Part shown: piece after piece, positions 1-8,744 of the stretch | Numbering within the stretch: position 1 is the stretch's first letter | Layout of the letters: each line of letters begins with the position of its first letter | Assembly (NCBI GenBank): GCA_028707125.1 | Contig: JAQTUX010000001.1 | Span: 1,192,001 to 1,256,000, forward strand | From: Candidatus Omnitrophota bacterium | GTDB lineage: Bacteria > Omnitrophota > Gorgyraeia > Gygaellales > JAQTUX01 | Direction of reading: 5' to 3' | DNA: 64,000 nt | The notes under the pieces: generated by a model | Seen by the model: the letters and a program-made list of their open reading frames with translations, nothing else | The model's database searches: none | What the model was told of the DNA's origin: nothing | Position numbers and translations under genes: made by a program

Positions 1-3000
1 AAGGACTGATCAAAAGAGCGGTTCTTGTTGTCGGTTATGTTGCTTATATTGCCGTCGTTGTAGAAATCATAATGCAAACTTTGGAGCGTGCCGGCGCTGG
101 ACTCTGTTGATATATCTGAAAGCCGCAGCATATTGTCGTAGGCGTAATCGGTAACCGCGCCGTTACCATAGGTAATGCTCTTGATCTGGCCTGTAGAGTG
201 ATAAATGACATTCTGGACAATGGTTCCCTGGGGGATGTTAGAAACTGACGTTGTATCTTCCGCAATGCGCTCCTGGCCGGGCGGGGTAAAGTTTGAGTTC
301 CAGCGGGCAATGCCTTTTGAGACGCGGAATTCATCAAGCCGGCCGTCAAGGTGATGCTTGCCTTCCATATCCACGCTGATCTTTAGCGGCGCGTTGGAAT
401 CGGGCATTGTCCCAAAAGGACTATACGCCGTCACATTAAGCGCGGCTCCGTTCAGGAACATACGGCAGGCGCTCCCGTCCCTTACCACCGCGAAATGATA
501 CCAGGTATCAGTGGTGACGTTAAAACCGGAACCTACAAAGTCGCCCGCGTAAACCCCTTCGGACAGCGCGCTAAAGCCCGCGTTCCCTGCCGGCGGATTG
601 AGAGTAATATACCAAAGGTTTTTGTAATCACTGTCGGTTTGCTGGGCGATCGTAACGGAGGACGCCATAGTATTAAACTTGACCCAGAAATCTATGGTGA
701 AGTCACCGCTGCCAAAATTCCAGCCCTCGTTGTCGGTTATTGAAAGATAGCTTCCTTCCTTCCCGTCTAATAGAAGCGAGCCGCTGCCGAATCTCTGCTC
801 CTGGGTATCTATATAGGCGTTGCCAGAGAAGGCCACCGGATTACCCAGGTCGTCAAAGGTAAATGTGTCGCCCTGGCTGCCGTCAAATCCCAGCTGCAGC
901 CGCGTATAGCTGTCGGGATTGGCGTATGTATCAGGCAGAGACGCGACATCGGGCGGCTGTCCGGGATTTATATTACGGTTACCGGCTTCGGAGCCGTTCC
1001 CGGTAACGTGCACGGCTCCCTGCGGGCCGTAGGCATACCATACGCGCGATGAATCGGGATAGATCACTGAAGTAAGCCGGTCAAGCGGGTCGTAGGCGCG
1101 TTCAACCGTATACGAAACGCCGTCTATTGACTTGAGCGACTTGACTTCCCTGCCCAGGTTGTCATAGAAGAAATCAGTTGAGCCGGATGGATAGGTCACG
1201 CGGGAAAGCCGGCCGATGCAATTTTGTTTGGAAGAATCATCGTAGGCGTACGCCGCTAATATTGTTGAGTCGGTATATTTTCTGGTCAGGCGGTTCAGGG
1301 CATCGTAGTCAAATCTTAACACCTGGCCTTTCGCGTCGGTCTGATTCATAAGGTTGCCGGCCGCGTCATATTCATAACGCCACTCCCCCATATCCGGGTC
1401 GTTCATATAGAGTTTTCTGCCGAGGGAGTCGTAGGTTATTCGCGTGGTATTGCCTTGATCATCAACAATCCCGGTTAAGTTACCCAGTGGATCATAAACA
1501 TACCTGGTGGTGTATTGCGCGCCTTCATTAAATTCCCGCGCCTGGGCCACCCTGCCGAAGCTGTCGGATACAGTGGTCTTATAACGGCCTGCCTCATCGG
1601 TCACGGTCACCTCTAAGCCGTTATACGCGGTTGATACGTACGTCCCATCGGGATTGGTAACCCGGCTTATTCTGCCCGCGGGGTCATAGTCATAGACGAC
1701 CTTGGTGATATCGGAGATGACGTCTCTGTTAAGCTGGGCGCTGGAGCGGACATAGTAGGGCCGGTATTTCTCTTTGGCTCTGCCTGCCGCGTCGTAAACC
1801 ACCCTGCCTGAAACCACCTGTTTGCCTGATTCGTTCGCCGGCGACTTCTCCTGCATCAGGCGGCCCAGGCCGTCAAAAAATGAGTAAGAGTGATAATAGC
1901 CGGCCGGTTGAGAAGAATATTTTACCTTCTTTATGACCTTGACCGGGCTGGTGTCCAGCCGGTATTCATAAGAAACTGCGGGATACTCCTCGGTATCATT
2001 TGGGCCGACTACCTTCCAGAGCCGGCCGAGCTTATCGTAGATGTTCCTGGTCGTCTGGCCGTTGGGGTCGGTGGTGGACTTTACCTGGCCGAACAGGCCA
2101 AAGCCGAAACCGTTACTTTCATTTACGCCGTAGTATTCGGTCTTAACTGTGTGGCCCAGGGCATTACGCACCTCAACCGGAAAGGCGCGGTAGGTGTTAT
2201 CATAAATAGTAGTGGTGACATTCCCCTTAGGGTCGGTCGTCTTTACAAGGTTGCCGTAATCGGCATAGAGCGGATCTGATGAAGACAGGCCATTATCATA
2301 CGTATAGCCCGAAGTGTATAATGTATCGCTGTTTGTCAGGGGGTTGTGGCAGGTGACCGCCTCGGATGACGGCTGGCCGTTAGAATTGTACGCGACGGAT
2401 TTCCTGTTCCAGGTAGTGTCATCTGAAATTACATTTACCTCGTGCGGCAAGCCAACTATCCATCTGTCCCGCCTGGAATTGTCAAATATCGTCAGCGTTA
2501 TCCTGTCATCCGAGCCAATAGACAGGTCGCCCAATTCAGTAACCTGCGCGCGGGAAACCAGTCCGTTCTCAAGCGCGATCGCCGTGGTAGAAGCGGTATT
2601 AACCAGAGAAGATCCCGCGCCGTCATATATATAGGTATCCTGGCGCGCCGCGTAAGGCAGATAGCTTCTGCCTGCTACAGCATCGGCCTCATTAACATCG
2701 CCGCCTGAAGAGACGTCTTTTATCCGCCATTGTGTCAGCTGACGGGAATAGATGTTGCCTGAAGGGTCCTTTGTCAGCGCCTCTTTGGCCCTGCCTTTTA
2801 ATATTTCTCCCTGCTCAAAGTATGTTTCTGTGTAATTGCCTTCCGCGTCGGTCGTCTTAACGTAACCGAAGCCGCGGAAGTCCTTATCCGGGATATCGTA
2901 AAGCCCGCCCGCGTAGAAATAGGACGTCCTGTAAGAACTCCCCTGGCCGTCCGAAACCAAACTCGCCGTAAGCACAGGAAGCGTAAACGGCAGATCGGTC

Positions 3001-5519
3001 TGCTCATCGCCGCCCTTATTGTCAAACCGCGAAGAAGCCCCGTATTCAAGGTCTAAAGATCCGCCCAAACCATTCTCTACCTTGCGAAGCAGATCAGGAA
3101 ACTCTCCCTGTGACAGCGCCAGCTCTAAATTACCCGAAGCGCCGTAGGCGAAGAAGTCGGTCAGGCCGTCGCCGTTATAATCCGCCGACTGGATCTGCGA
3201 TGTGGGATCGCTGAAAATAACATAGAGGTTTACTTCCTTTATATCGCCAAAACACAGCCCTTTTGACGGCTTATAAAACATCCTGCCGGTAGAATAATCA
3301 TAATAGCCGATATCGGTCAGCCCGTCTGAATTAAAGTCGGAGACCACAAAGTTTTTCTTCGCGCCGAATCCGGAAACAACTTCCAGATCCCTGAACTGCG
3401 AATCCAACTGGCCGGTATTCAGGGCTATCTGCCAGTTTCCGCTGTCATAATTAAAGGAACCGATATCTGCCAGGCCGTCGGCGTTAAAGTCGCCTGTAAA
3501 GGGAATATCGTTCTCGCCTCCCGCCTCGCGCTCAGTAGGAAGTATCTCCAGGCCGCCGCCTATATAAACGGCGTATTTAGAATAAAGCTTGCCTCCCGAC
3601 TTATAGAAAACGCAGACATCCGTCAGTCCGTCGGCGTTAAAGTCGCCTGTGCCGTATTGCCAATCCCTATCCATCCCCGAAAGCCGCACCCCCGCGTCAA
3701 CGAACTTCTTGCCGTCCGATAAGGCAAGCCTCATGCTGCCTCCGGTAGAACTGATGCCTGCGGCATCTGTCCTGCCGTCGCCGTTAAAGTCGCCTAAAAG
3801 AAGTCTGCCGTCTTTGGCAAAGTCCTCAATCCACGCCTCTTTGGGAAGGAATGCCGTGCCGTTGGATAATGACACCATCACCTTGCCGGAAGAAGGGATG
3901 AACGTACCCGCGTCTGCCAGGCCGTCGGCGTTAAAATCGCAGGAGAGCTGAGGCAGGATTACCTGCGTAGAATTCATCAGATCAACGTTATCCGCAAGGG
4001 CGTAATTCAGGTCGCAATTAATACTTTCGTGTTGATTATACGCGGTGATCTCAATAAGGTTATAGCCCTCTTTTAAATGCCACGGCTCGCCGGCAACGCT
4101 GCGAGAATAGTCGCCGTTCAGCCAGACCGCGTCAATACCCCTGAGCGGCACGTTAAGTGTCTTTGGCTGCTTTACGTAGACATAAGTCCAGAACCAATTA
4201 GCCGCATCCTGCGAACTGGAGAAATGGAGGTTTCCGTTGGACTCAATACTCCAGCTTCCGTTTGACCAGCTGCCGGAAGATTTGACATATGGCCCCTCTA
4301 CCCACTTTACACCAAATACCGGCTCAAAGGCAGGCCCGGGCACAGGCCCAAAATTGTCGTGGCCATAGTCAAATCCACCGTCAAAGCGGCAGTTCCAGAG
4401 GTTGTCGCCTTTCGTGGGATCGTCAGTAATGATGGAAACGCTATATATGGGCTCGGGATTATCCTGATAAGTAAAGGTAAGCGCGGGCATGGCGGTTGTG
4501 CCGTCGGAGCCGTATTCTGTGACTGTCCTTAACAGCGAACGGCCGGTCTTTTTGCTATATTTGTAGCCAAAGACATACTTACGGATCAACCCTGTGTTGG
4601 AGTAAACGTTCACGGCCTTTAAGCGCCGCCTGGTCTCTATCTTGAACCCGCTGCGGTAGTTCTCGATGGGGTCTTCCCTTTCTTCTGTCTCAACCTCTGC
4701 CTCAACCCGCAAGCTCAGCCCCTGGCTGGCGTCTCCATAACCGCCGCGGTCTGTTCCCGGCTTACCGGTATACCTGACCTCAAAGCTTCCGTTTTCAAGG
4801 TATTTGATAAACAGGTAATTTCCGTTTATGTCTTTGATCTCGCTTAAGCGCCACCTGAAGACATCAGTGCCTTCGTATTCGCGTGAACGATCGCTCAATA
4901 CGCTGTCTAAACCGAAATAATAGGTATTGCCCTGCTTGTCCCTGGCGCTCCAAGATGTCCCGTCAAAGGCGAACTTCATAAAATCGCCCTCTATTCTCGA
5001 ACGGTATTCGTTGGCGCCCACGGATACTAATTCCGAAGCTGACCCGCCCAAAGAACAGATAAACGTATCTGTAGAGTCATACTTGGGGACGCCTTTCTTA
5101 GTAGAGCGCTCAATGCAGCCCATATCCATTCTCCAGCCCACGCCCAGCAGATCATTGCCTGATGAAGCGGAATAGCTTAATGCCAAATTGGGCTGGATAC
5201 CCTTCCTTCCGGCAGGGGCATATATAGGAAAAGAAATAACCGGTGAGCCGCTGTAGGGGTCAAGGTGGAAACTCTTGATCAGATTCTCCGGCATAGGCGC
5301 TGCGCCGGGAGCGTCTATGGAAAGAGGCCGCGCCTGTGAACCGGAAGACGAAATGTTTTCGCCGCTGCCGTAGCCCATAAGTTCCTCTGTGGTCACGGGA
5401 GACGGCGCAGCGGAAGCAGGCGCCTCATTCGCGTACGCGGCATCGCGCAAGCAAAACACAAACAGATGCGCTACTATCAGTACCAGTGAAATGGGCTTAA
5501 AGATCAACGGTTTCTTCAT
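1..5519 (-). CDS. Large secreted SpvB/RHS-repeat protein with FG-GAP repeats and LamG domain (3' end outside window)
   Basis: The frame is open from an ATG at 5519 to the left edge, more than 1,839 codons, with no stop; I checked that the frame is the same at both ends and in the repeats between. Order of parts: signal peptide (about residues 1-30, ending AYA-NE); an SpvB/TcB-like region around 75-250 (NLALSYSASSGNDLLGVGW); about six FG-GAP/VCBS calcium-loop repeats of the DFNADGLAD type, spaced about 49-52 residues apart at about 530-790; RHS/YD repeats from about 1070 (YDALNRLTRKY, YDPLGNLTGI); a LamG/concanavalin-like domain at about 1540-1745; then RHS repeats again to the edge. Proteins of this kind form hollow shells around a C-terminal toxin or act as surface adhesins. 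The C-terminal payload, which would decide function, is outside the window. It follows the gene ending at 5523 with three bases between and shares its promoter. Confidence 0.9.
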   Translation of the reverse strand, partial: MKKPLIFKPISLVLIVAHLFVFCLRDAAYANEAPASAAPSPVTTEELMGYGSGENISSSGSQARPLSIDAPGAAPMPENLIKSFHLDPYSGSPVISFPIYAPAGRKGIQPNLALSYSASSGNDLLGVGWRMDMGCIERSTKKGVPKYDSTDTFICSLGGSASELVSVGANEYRSRIEGDFMKFAFDGTSWSARDKQGNTYYFGLDSVLSDRSREYEGTDVFRWRLSEIKDINGNYLFIKYLENGSFEVRYTGKPGTDRGGYGDASQGLSLRVEAEVETEEREDPIENYRSGFKIETRRRLKAVNVYSNTGLIRKYVFGYKYSKKTGRSLLRTVTEYGSDGTTAMPALTFTYQDNPEPIYSVSIITDDPTKGDNLWNCRFDGGFDYGHDNFGPVPGPAFEPVFGVKWVEGPYVKSSGSWSNGSWSIESNGNLHFSSSQDAANWFWTYVYVKQPKTLNVPLRGIDAVWLNGDYSRSVAGEPWHLKEGYNLIEITAYNQHESINCDLNYALADNVDLMNSTQVILPQLSCDFNADGLADAGTFIPSSGKVMVSLSNGTAFLPKEAWIEDFAKDGRLLLGDFNGDGRTDAAGISSTGGSMRLALSDGKKFVDAGVRLSGMDRDWQYGTGDFNADGLTDVCVFYKSGGKLYSKYAVYIGGGLEILPTEREAGGENDIPFTGDFNADGLADIGSFNYDSGNWQIALNTGQLDSQFRDLEVVSGFGAKKNFVVSDFNSDGLTDIGYYDYSTGRMFYKPSKGLCFGDIKEVNLYVIFSDPTSQIQSADYNGDGLTDFFAYGASGNLELALSQGEFPDLLRKVENGLGGSLDLEYGASSRFDNKGGDEQTDLPFTLPVLTASLVSDGQGSSYRTSYFYAGGLYDIPDKDFRGFGYVKTTDAEGNYTETYFEQGEILKGRAKEALTKDPSGNIYSRQLTQWRIKDVSSGGDVNEADAVAGRSYLPYAARQDTYIYDGAGSSLVNTASTTAIALENGLVSRAQVTELGDLSIGSDDRITLTIFDNSRRDRWIVGLPHEVNVISDDTTWNRKSVAYNSNGQPSSEAVTCHNPLTNSDTLYTSGYTYDNGLSSSDPLYADYGNLVKTTDPKGNVTTTIYDNTYRAFPVEVRNALGHTVKTEYYGVNESNGFGFGLFGQVKSTTDPNGQTTRNIYDKLGRLWKVVGPNDTEEYPAVSYEYRLDTSPVKVIKKVKYSSQPAGYYHSYSFFDGLGRLMQEKSPANESGKQVVSGRVVYDAAGRAKEKYRPYYVRSSAQLNRDVISDITKVVYDYDPAGRISRVTNPDGTYVSTAYNGLEVTVTDEAGRYKTTVSDSFGRVAQAREFNEGAQYTTRYVYDPLGNLTGIVDDQGNTTRITYDSLGRKLYMNDPDMGEWRYEYDAAGNLMNQTDAKGQVLRFDYDALNRLTRKYTDSTILAAYAYDDSSKQNCIGRLSRVTYPSGSTDFFYDNLGREVKSLKSIDGVSYTVERAYDPLDRLTSVIYPDSSRVWYAYGPQGAVHVTGNGSEAGNRNINPGQPPDVASLPDTYANPDSYTRLQLGFDGSQGDTFTFDDLGNPVAFSGNAYIDTQEQRFGSGSLLLDGKEGSYLSITDNEGWNFGSGDFTIDFWVKFNTMASSVTIAQQTDSDYKNLWYITLNPPAGNAGFSALSEGVYAGDFVGSGFNVTTDTWYHFAVVRDGSACRMFLNGAALNVTAYSPFGTMPDSNAPLKISVDMEGKHHLDGRLDEFRVSKGIARWNSNFTPPGQERIAEDTTSVSNIPQGTIVQNVIYHSTGQIKSITYGNGAVTDYAYDNMLRLSDISTESSAGTLQSLHYDFYNDGNISNITDNKNRSFDQS

Positions 5520-5522
5520 ATC

Positions 5523-7787
5523 TTATTCGGGATCAGGTGGATTCCGTACAATATAGATATCCGACTCCTTTGATGCCTCTCCTGAGGAGCTGCGCGCGGT
5601 AACGCCCAGCGTATGCCGGCCGATATCCGCCGCAGAAGTACGCCATTCAAAATCATTGTCGCCTGAGAAATCCTGGACAACTTCATCGTCTATGGAGAAA
5701 CGGAAGCTGAATACGCCGAAGACAGAACCGGTTGCCGAGGAGGAAAGCGTTACGGCCTGCCCTTCCGTGAACTTAGCTGCGTCTTGCGGAATAAAGCTTA
5801 TTGCGCCCGTATCGGGAACTGAGCCGCGCAAAGAGATCCGGTAGCTGCCCGTATCATTATAACCATCATCGTAAACATACAGAAAATACCTGCCTTCAGC
5901 CGCTGTCAAAGATGAACCCTCTGTATAGCTGACAGCGCCGCCGCGCTCGTTATACAGGATAAACGCCGGGTTAAAGCCGCCGCCCTGAGAAATGCTTGAT
6001 ACCTCAAATGAAATGACCTGCCCGGGGTTAAGGCCGCTGATAACGTAAGAATCCATCTCGCCTGCCAGAGATATGGCTGCCTCGGTATCCCCTGCCGACA
6101 CCTCACTTGTATTCCCGGGGCTGTTGAGCCGCTGAAGGGTAAACCCCGCTCCGGCAGGTATACCTAATATATATTGGCCGTCTGAGCCGGCTGTGAATGT
6201 TCCGACAGAAGGGCTGATGCTGTTTGCCAGAGGGCCGTAAATTTCCGCGGAAGATGCCGACGCTATGAGGAATCTATCGCCCGAAGAGGCGTTAAAGCTG
6301 TAATAGGAAGCGGCGCCGGACGCGACCGCCCTGCCTAAGTCGATCTGCGGGGTGAGCGATATTTCCGCCGTGCCCTTCAAGGAGTAATCCTGCCTGTCAA
6401 TACTGTCGGTAACGGAAAGATATACGTTTCTCCTGCCTGCGTATTGCTGCTTGAATATCAATCTCCAGCTTATGATCAGCCTCTTGCCGTCGCCCTCTAC
6501 GCGCGCGCCTGTCCCGGCACAGAGCACTTTCACATAATCGTTCTCCAGTATATTATCCGAGCCGGCAGCGTAGCTTCCAAGCCACCTTGCCTGCCCTCCT
6601 ATCCCGGAGATCTTAAGGATATTGCTCTGGCGCTCGTAAGCCAGATAGAAGGCATTATCACCGTCTCCTATCTTAACATCTGTAATTATAATGTCCTCGG
6701 CTGTGTTTACGTCAAAAAAGGCGCTGCTCATAGTAACCGGGGTATCTGTAAACGGCCTTTCAGGTGAAAAACTTACCCCTTCAGCCAAAGACGGCGCATC
6801 GGTGTCGTCGGCCGGCTCTATGTTGATGCTGCCGGCTTCTGCCCAGCCGGAAAACGCTCCGGAATAAGTAGTAGTCGCCGCAAACAACTTCTTTACGCCG
6901 GTAAAACCGGGCTTGAAGACAACGCGCCAGCTCACAAGCAGGTTCCCATTGTTTAAGCTGTATATAGCGCCGCCGTCTGCCAGAACAGCGCTAAACCTCG
7001 CGCGGGAATTCTCCACAGATACGTTGCTGCCCAGAAAGCTGCTTCCGGCATCACTGCGCAGATACAGCTTATTCTCTAACCTGTCATAGTAGGCATTTAC
7101 CGCGTTGGCATCCGAGGGATCGGAACCTATAAGAAAATGCGCTCTTCTTATCTGGGCCGCGCCGGTTGCCGTAGACCTGAACACATATTCCCTCCCTACG
7201 CTGATATCGCCGGAAGGGATATACAGGGACACCACAGGAGGAGGATCGGGTATGGTTATTTCGCCTTGCGGCGGCTTATACCAGCCCACAAATCTTCCCG
7301 GATCCCTGTCTGTTACTGCCATATAAATGGATTTCGCGCCTGCGAAGGCGCTTTTAAAGCTAAGCGACCACCGTACTATCAGGGTATTGGGGGTATTCTT
7401 GTCTATAGCCGTAGCCCGGCAATCCAGGGTTACATAGCTGTTGGAAATGGTATTGTTTGAGCCGGGGGCATAGCCGGCAAGCCACTGGCCGTTATCTCCC
7501 ACAAGAGAAAGACGGTTGTTTGTATTCCTGTAAACAAGCCGTATTGAGGCAGAACCATCTTTGATGAGGAATTCAGCGAAGCGAATATCGTTTACCCCAT
7601 CCTCATCCTGATACGTAGCAGTAAAGGTATAGGCCCTGTCGATCTCAAATGTGCCCGAGGATGGAGTTACAGAGACGTTCACGGGCGAAGCGGCAAAGGC
7701 AGGACAGAGAAAAAATAAAGACAGGAATACACAGATCATTCCTGTCTTATAATTACAAATCATGGGCCTTTTTGTCTTGTTAACCAA
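5523..7787 (-). CDS. Secreted protein with three tandem copies of an unrecognised ~145-residue domain, plus PPC-like domain
   Basis: 754 residues from a TTG at 7787, chosen because GGAG lies seven bases upstream; an ATG at 7763 is the alternative. The N terminus has a hydrophobic segment (about 17-32, ending PAFA) typical of a signal peptide. Three similar units follow at about 36-178, 190-325 and 335-485. Each opens with a Ig-like phrase (VSVTPSSGTFE, VSFSPERPF), contains LxxWLGSY/AGY and an N-x-L/I-x-N-x-Y-V turn, and closes with VSWR/VRWS-x-x-FK-x-x-F/YAG and a lysine/arginine-rich turn. A PPC-like beta domain (about 560-660, including YFLYVYDDGYNDTGSY) and a final Ig-like domain (about 665-750) complete it. 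No catalytic motif is visible. It is the first gene of an operon with the RHS protein, so a partner, adhesin or surface role is plausible, but the function is unknown. Confidence 0.85.
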   Translation of the reverse strand: MVNKTKRPMICNYKTGMICVFLSLFFLCPAFAASPVNVSVTPSSGTFEIDRAYTFTATYQDEDGVNDIRFAEFLIKDGSASIRLVYRNTNNRLSLVGDNGQWLAGYAPGSNNTISNSYVTLDCRATAIDKNTPNTLIVRWSLSFKSAFAGAKSIYMAVTDRDPGRFVGWYKPPQGEITIPDPPPVVSLYIPSGDISVGREYVFRSTATGAAQIRRAHFLIGSDPSDANAVNAYYDRLENKLYLRSDAGSSFLGSNVSVENSRARFSAVLADGGAIYSLNNGNLLVSWRVVFKPGFTGVKKLFAATTTYSGAFSGWAEAGSINIEPADDTDAPSLAEGVSFSPERPFTDTPVTMSSAFFDVNTAEDIIITDVKIGDGDNAFYLAYERQSNILKISGIGGQARWLGSYAAGSDNILENDYVKVLCAGTGARVEGDGKRLIISWRLIFKQQYAGRRNVYLSVTDSIDRQDYSLKGTAEISLTPQIDLGRAVASGAASYYSFNASSGDRFLIASASSAEIYGPLANSISPSVGTFTAGSDGQYILGIPAGAGFTLQRLNSPGNTSEVSAGDTEAAISLAGEMDSYVISGLNPGQVISFEVSSISQGGGFNPAFILYNERGGAVSYTEGSSLTAAEGRYFLYVYDDGYNDTGSYRISLRGSVPDTGAISFIPQDAAKFTEGQAVTLSSSATGSVFGVFSFRFSIDDEVVQDFSGDNDFEWRTSAADIGRHTLGVTARSSSGEASKESDIYIVRNPPDPE

Positions 7788-7836
7788 TGTAGAGCTCCGC
7801 TTTCCCCGGGTTGACCCTAACCCTTATTTTAGTATA

Positions 7837-7864
7837 AGTATACCATACAAAAAGCAATTGTCAA
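7837..7864 (-). promoter_or_regulatory. Sigma70-type promoter of the secreted-protein/RHS operon
   Basis: On the minus strand a perfect -35 box TTGACA (7864-7859) is followed after 16 bases by a TATACT -10 box (7842-7837). A second TATACT directly abuts it (7836-7831). The leader to the TTG start at 7787 would be about 40 bases. It lies in the only clear gap between the metabolic operon and the secreted-protein pair, so those two genes are a separate transcription unit. A five-base-pair hairpin (acctt/aaggt, 7867-7882) just before it has no T run and is at most a weak terminator for the upstream operon. Confidence 0.75.
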
Positions 7865-7885
7865 GCACCTTATGCGAAAGGTTTT

Positions 7886-8122
7886 TTACCCTTCCTCTAT
7901 CCTGCCAAGGGCCTGGCCGACCTCCACGTCCGAGCCTTCCTGTGATAGTATTTCGGCAAGAGTGCCGCTGGCTGGGCTGGGCAGGTTAAAGGTGGCTTTA
8001 TCGGTGGTAAGCTCAACCAGGTCATCGCCCTGATTGACCTTTTCGCCCTCCTGGAAATACCAATACGATATGGTTGCCTTAGTTATGCCTTCTCCCAATT
8101 CCGGTAAGATTATCTGCGTCAT
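7886..8122 (-). CDS. Stand-alone lipoyl-domain protein
   Basis: 78 residues forming just one lipoyl domain of the 2-oxoacid dehydrogenase E2 type: ILPELGEGI at the start, the lipoylation hairpin TTDKATF with acceptor Lys42, and the closing VEVGQALGRIEEG. E2 proteins normally continue into a linker, a subunit-binding domain and a catalytic domain; here a TAA stops the frame directly after the domain and the promoter of the next operon follows, with no E2 remnant. The start overlaps the end of lipB by 44 bases, and lpd is next upstream, so lipoylation enzyme, substrate and reoxidising enzyme are co-transcribed. It may act as a mobile lipoyl carrier like GcvH, or serve an E1/E2 encoded elsewhere. 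Which complex it serves cannot be read here. Confidence 0.9.
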   Translation of the reverse strand: MTQIILPELGEGITKATISYWYFQEGEKVNQGDDLVELTTDKATFNLPSPASGTLAEILSQEGSDVEVGQALGRIEEG

Positions 8123-8744
8123 TGAAACCTCCGTCAGTTACAAATAGATTTGAAATATCCCCGGCCACCTTATCAATGGGTATGGTTTTACCCGATTCTT
8201 TCTGTATAGACGTCATCTCTATGTCCTGGCCGCAGGGCCTTATATAGGTAAATTCCAATAAGTCATTGTTGACATTGAGGGCAAATCCAAAAAAACTGAC
8301 CCAGCGGCTGACGGCTATGCCTATGGAGCAGATCTTTTTCTCCCCTACCCATACCCCCCTGTTGCCGGTTTTGACCTCGCCGTTAACGCCGTATATGCGC
8401 AAAAGTTTACAGACATGGCCTTCTAACGCGCTCAAATACCAATGTATATCTTTTTTGTGCCTGCCTAAATCTAAGACGGGATAAACCACAAGTTGTCCCG
8501 GATTATGCAAAGTAACATCTCCGCCTCGCGGCGCCGAAACGACCCTGATACCTCTCTCAACCAGAAATGCCTCATCCTTAAGGATGTTTTGCCTGCCTGC
8601 CTTTCTACCCAGAACAACGCATGCCGGCGAATGCTCGCAGAATAATACGATATCGTCCGCGCCTGCCTTAACGCGGCTGACCGCGTCAATCTGCCTGTTA
8701 AACGCCGTTTCAAAGTCAATGATACCGAGATCGATGAAATCCAC
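8079..8744 (-). CDS. lipB: Octanoyl-(acyl carrier protein):protein N-octanoyltransferase
   Basis: 221 residues, normal for LipB. It transfers octanoate from acyl carrier protein to the lysine of lipoyl domains, the first step of lipoate synthesis. The family signature RGGDVTLHNPGQL is at 73-85 (most LipB have HGPGQ; here Asn replaces Gly), the conserved lysine is in GEKKICSIG (Lys137) and the catalytic cysteine is Cys171 in RPCGQ. It sits between lpd (stop at 8744, sharing one base) and the free lipoyl-domain gene, which is its likely substrate. No lipA is visible in the window. Confidence 0.94.
   Translation of the reverse strand: MDFIDLGIIDFETAFNRQIDAVSRVKAGADDIVLFCEHSPACVVLGRKAGRQNILKDEAFLVERGIRVVSAPRGGDVTLHNPGQLVVYPVLDLGRHKKDIHWYLSALEGHVCKLLRIYGVNGEVKTGNRGVWVGEKKICSIGIAVSRWVSFFGFALNVNNDLLEFTYIRPCGQDIEMTSIQKESGKTIPIDKVAGDISNLFVTDGGFNDADNLTGIGRRHN

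Noticed and set aside
1-5519. First 5.5 kb as noncoding or a set of small genes
   Set aside because: One minus-strand frame is open throughout with coherent SpvB, FG-GAP, RHS and LamG features; the short frames there are shadows.
7867-7882. Rho-independent terminator after the lipoyl gene
   Set aside because: The stem has only five base pairs and no T run follows.
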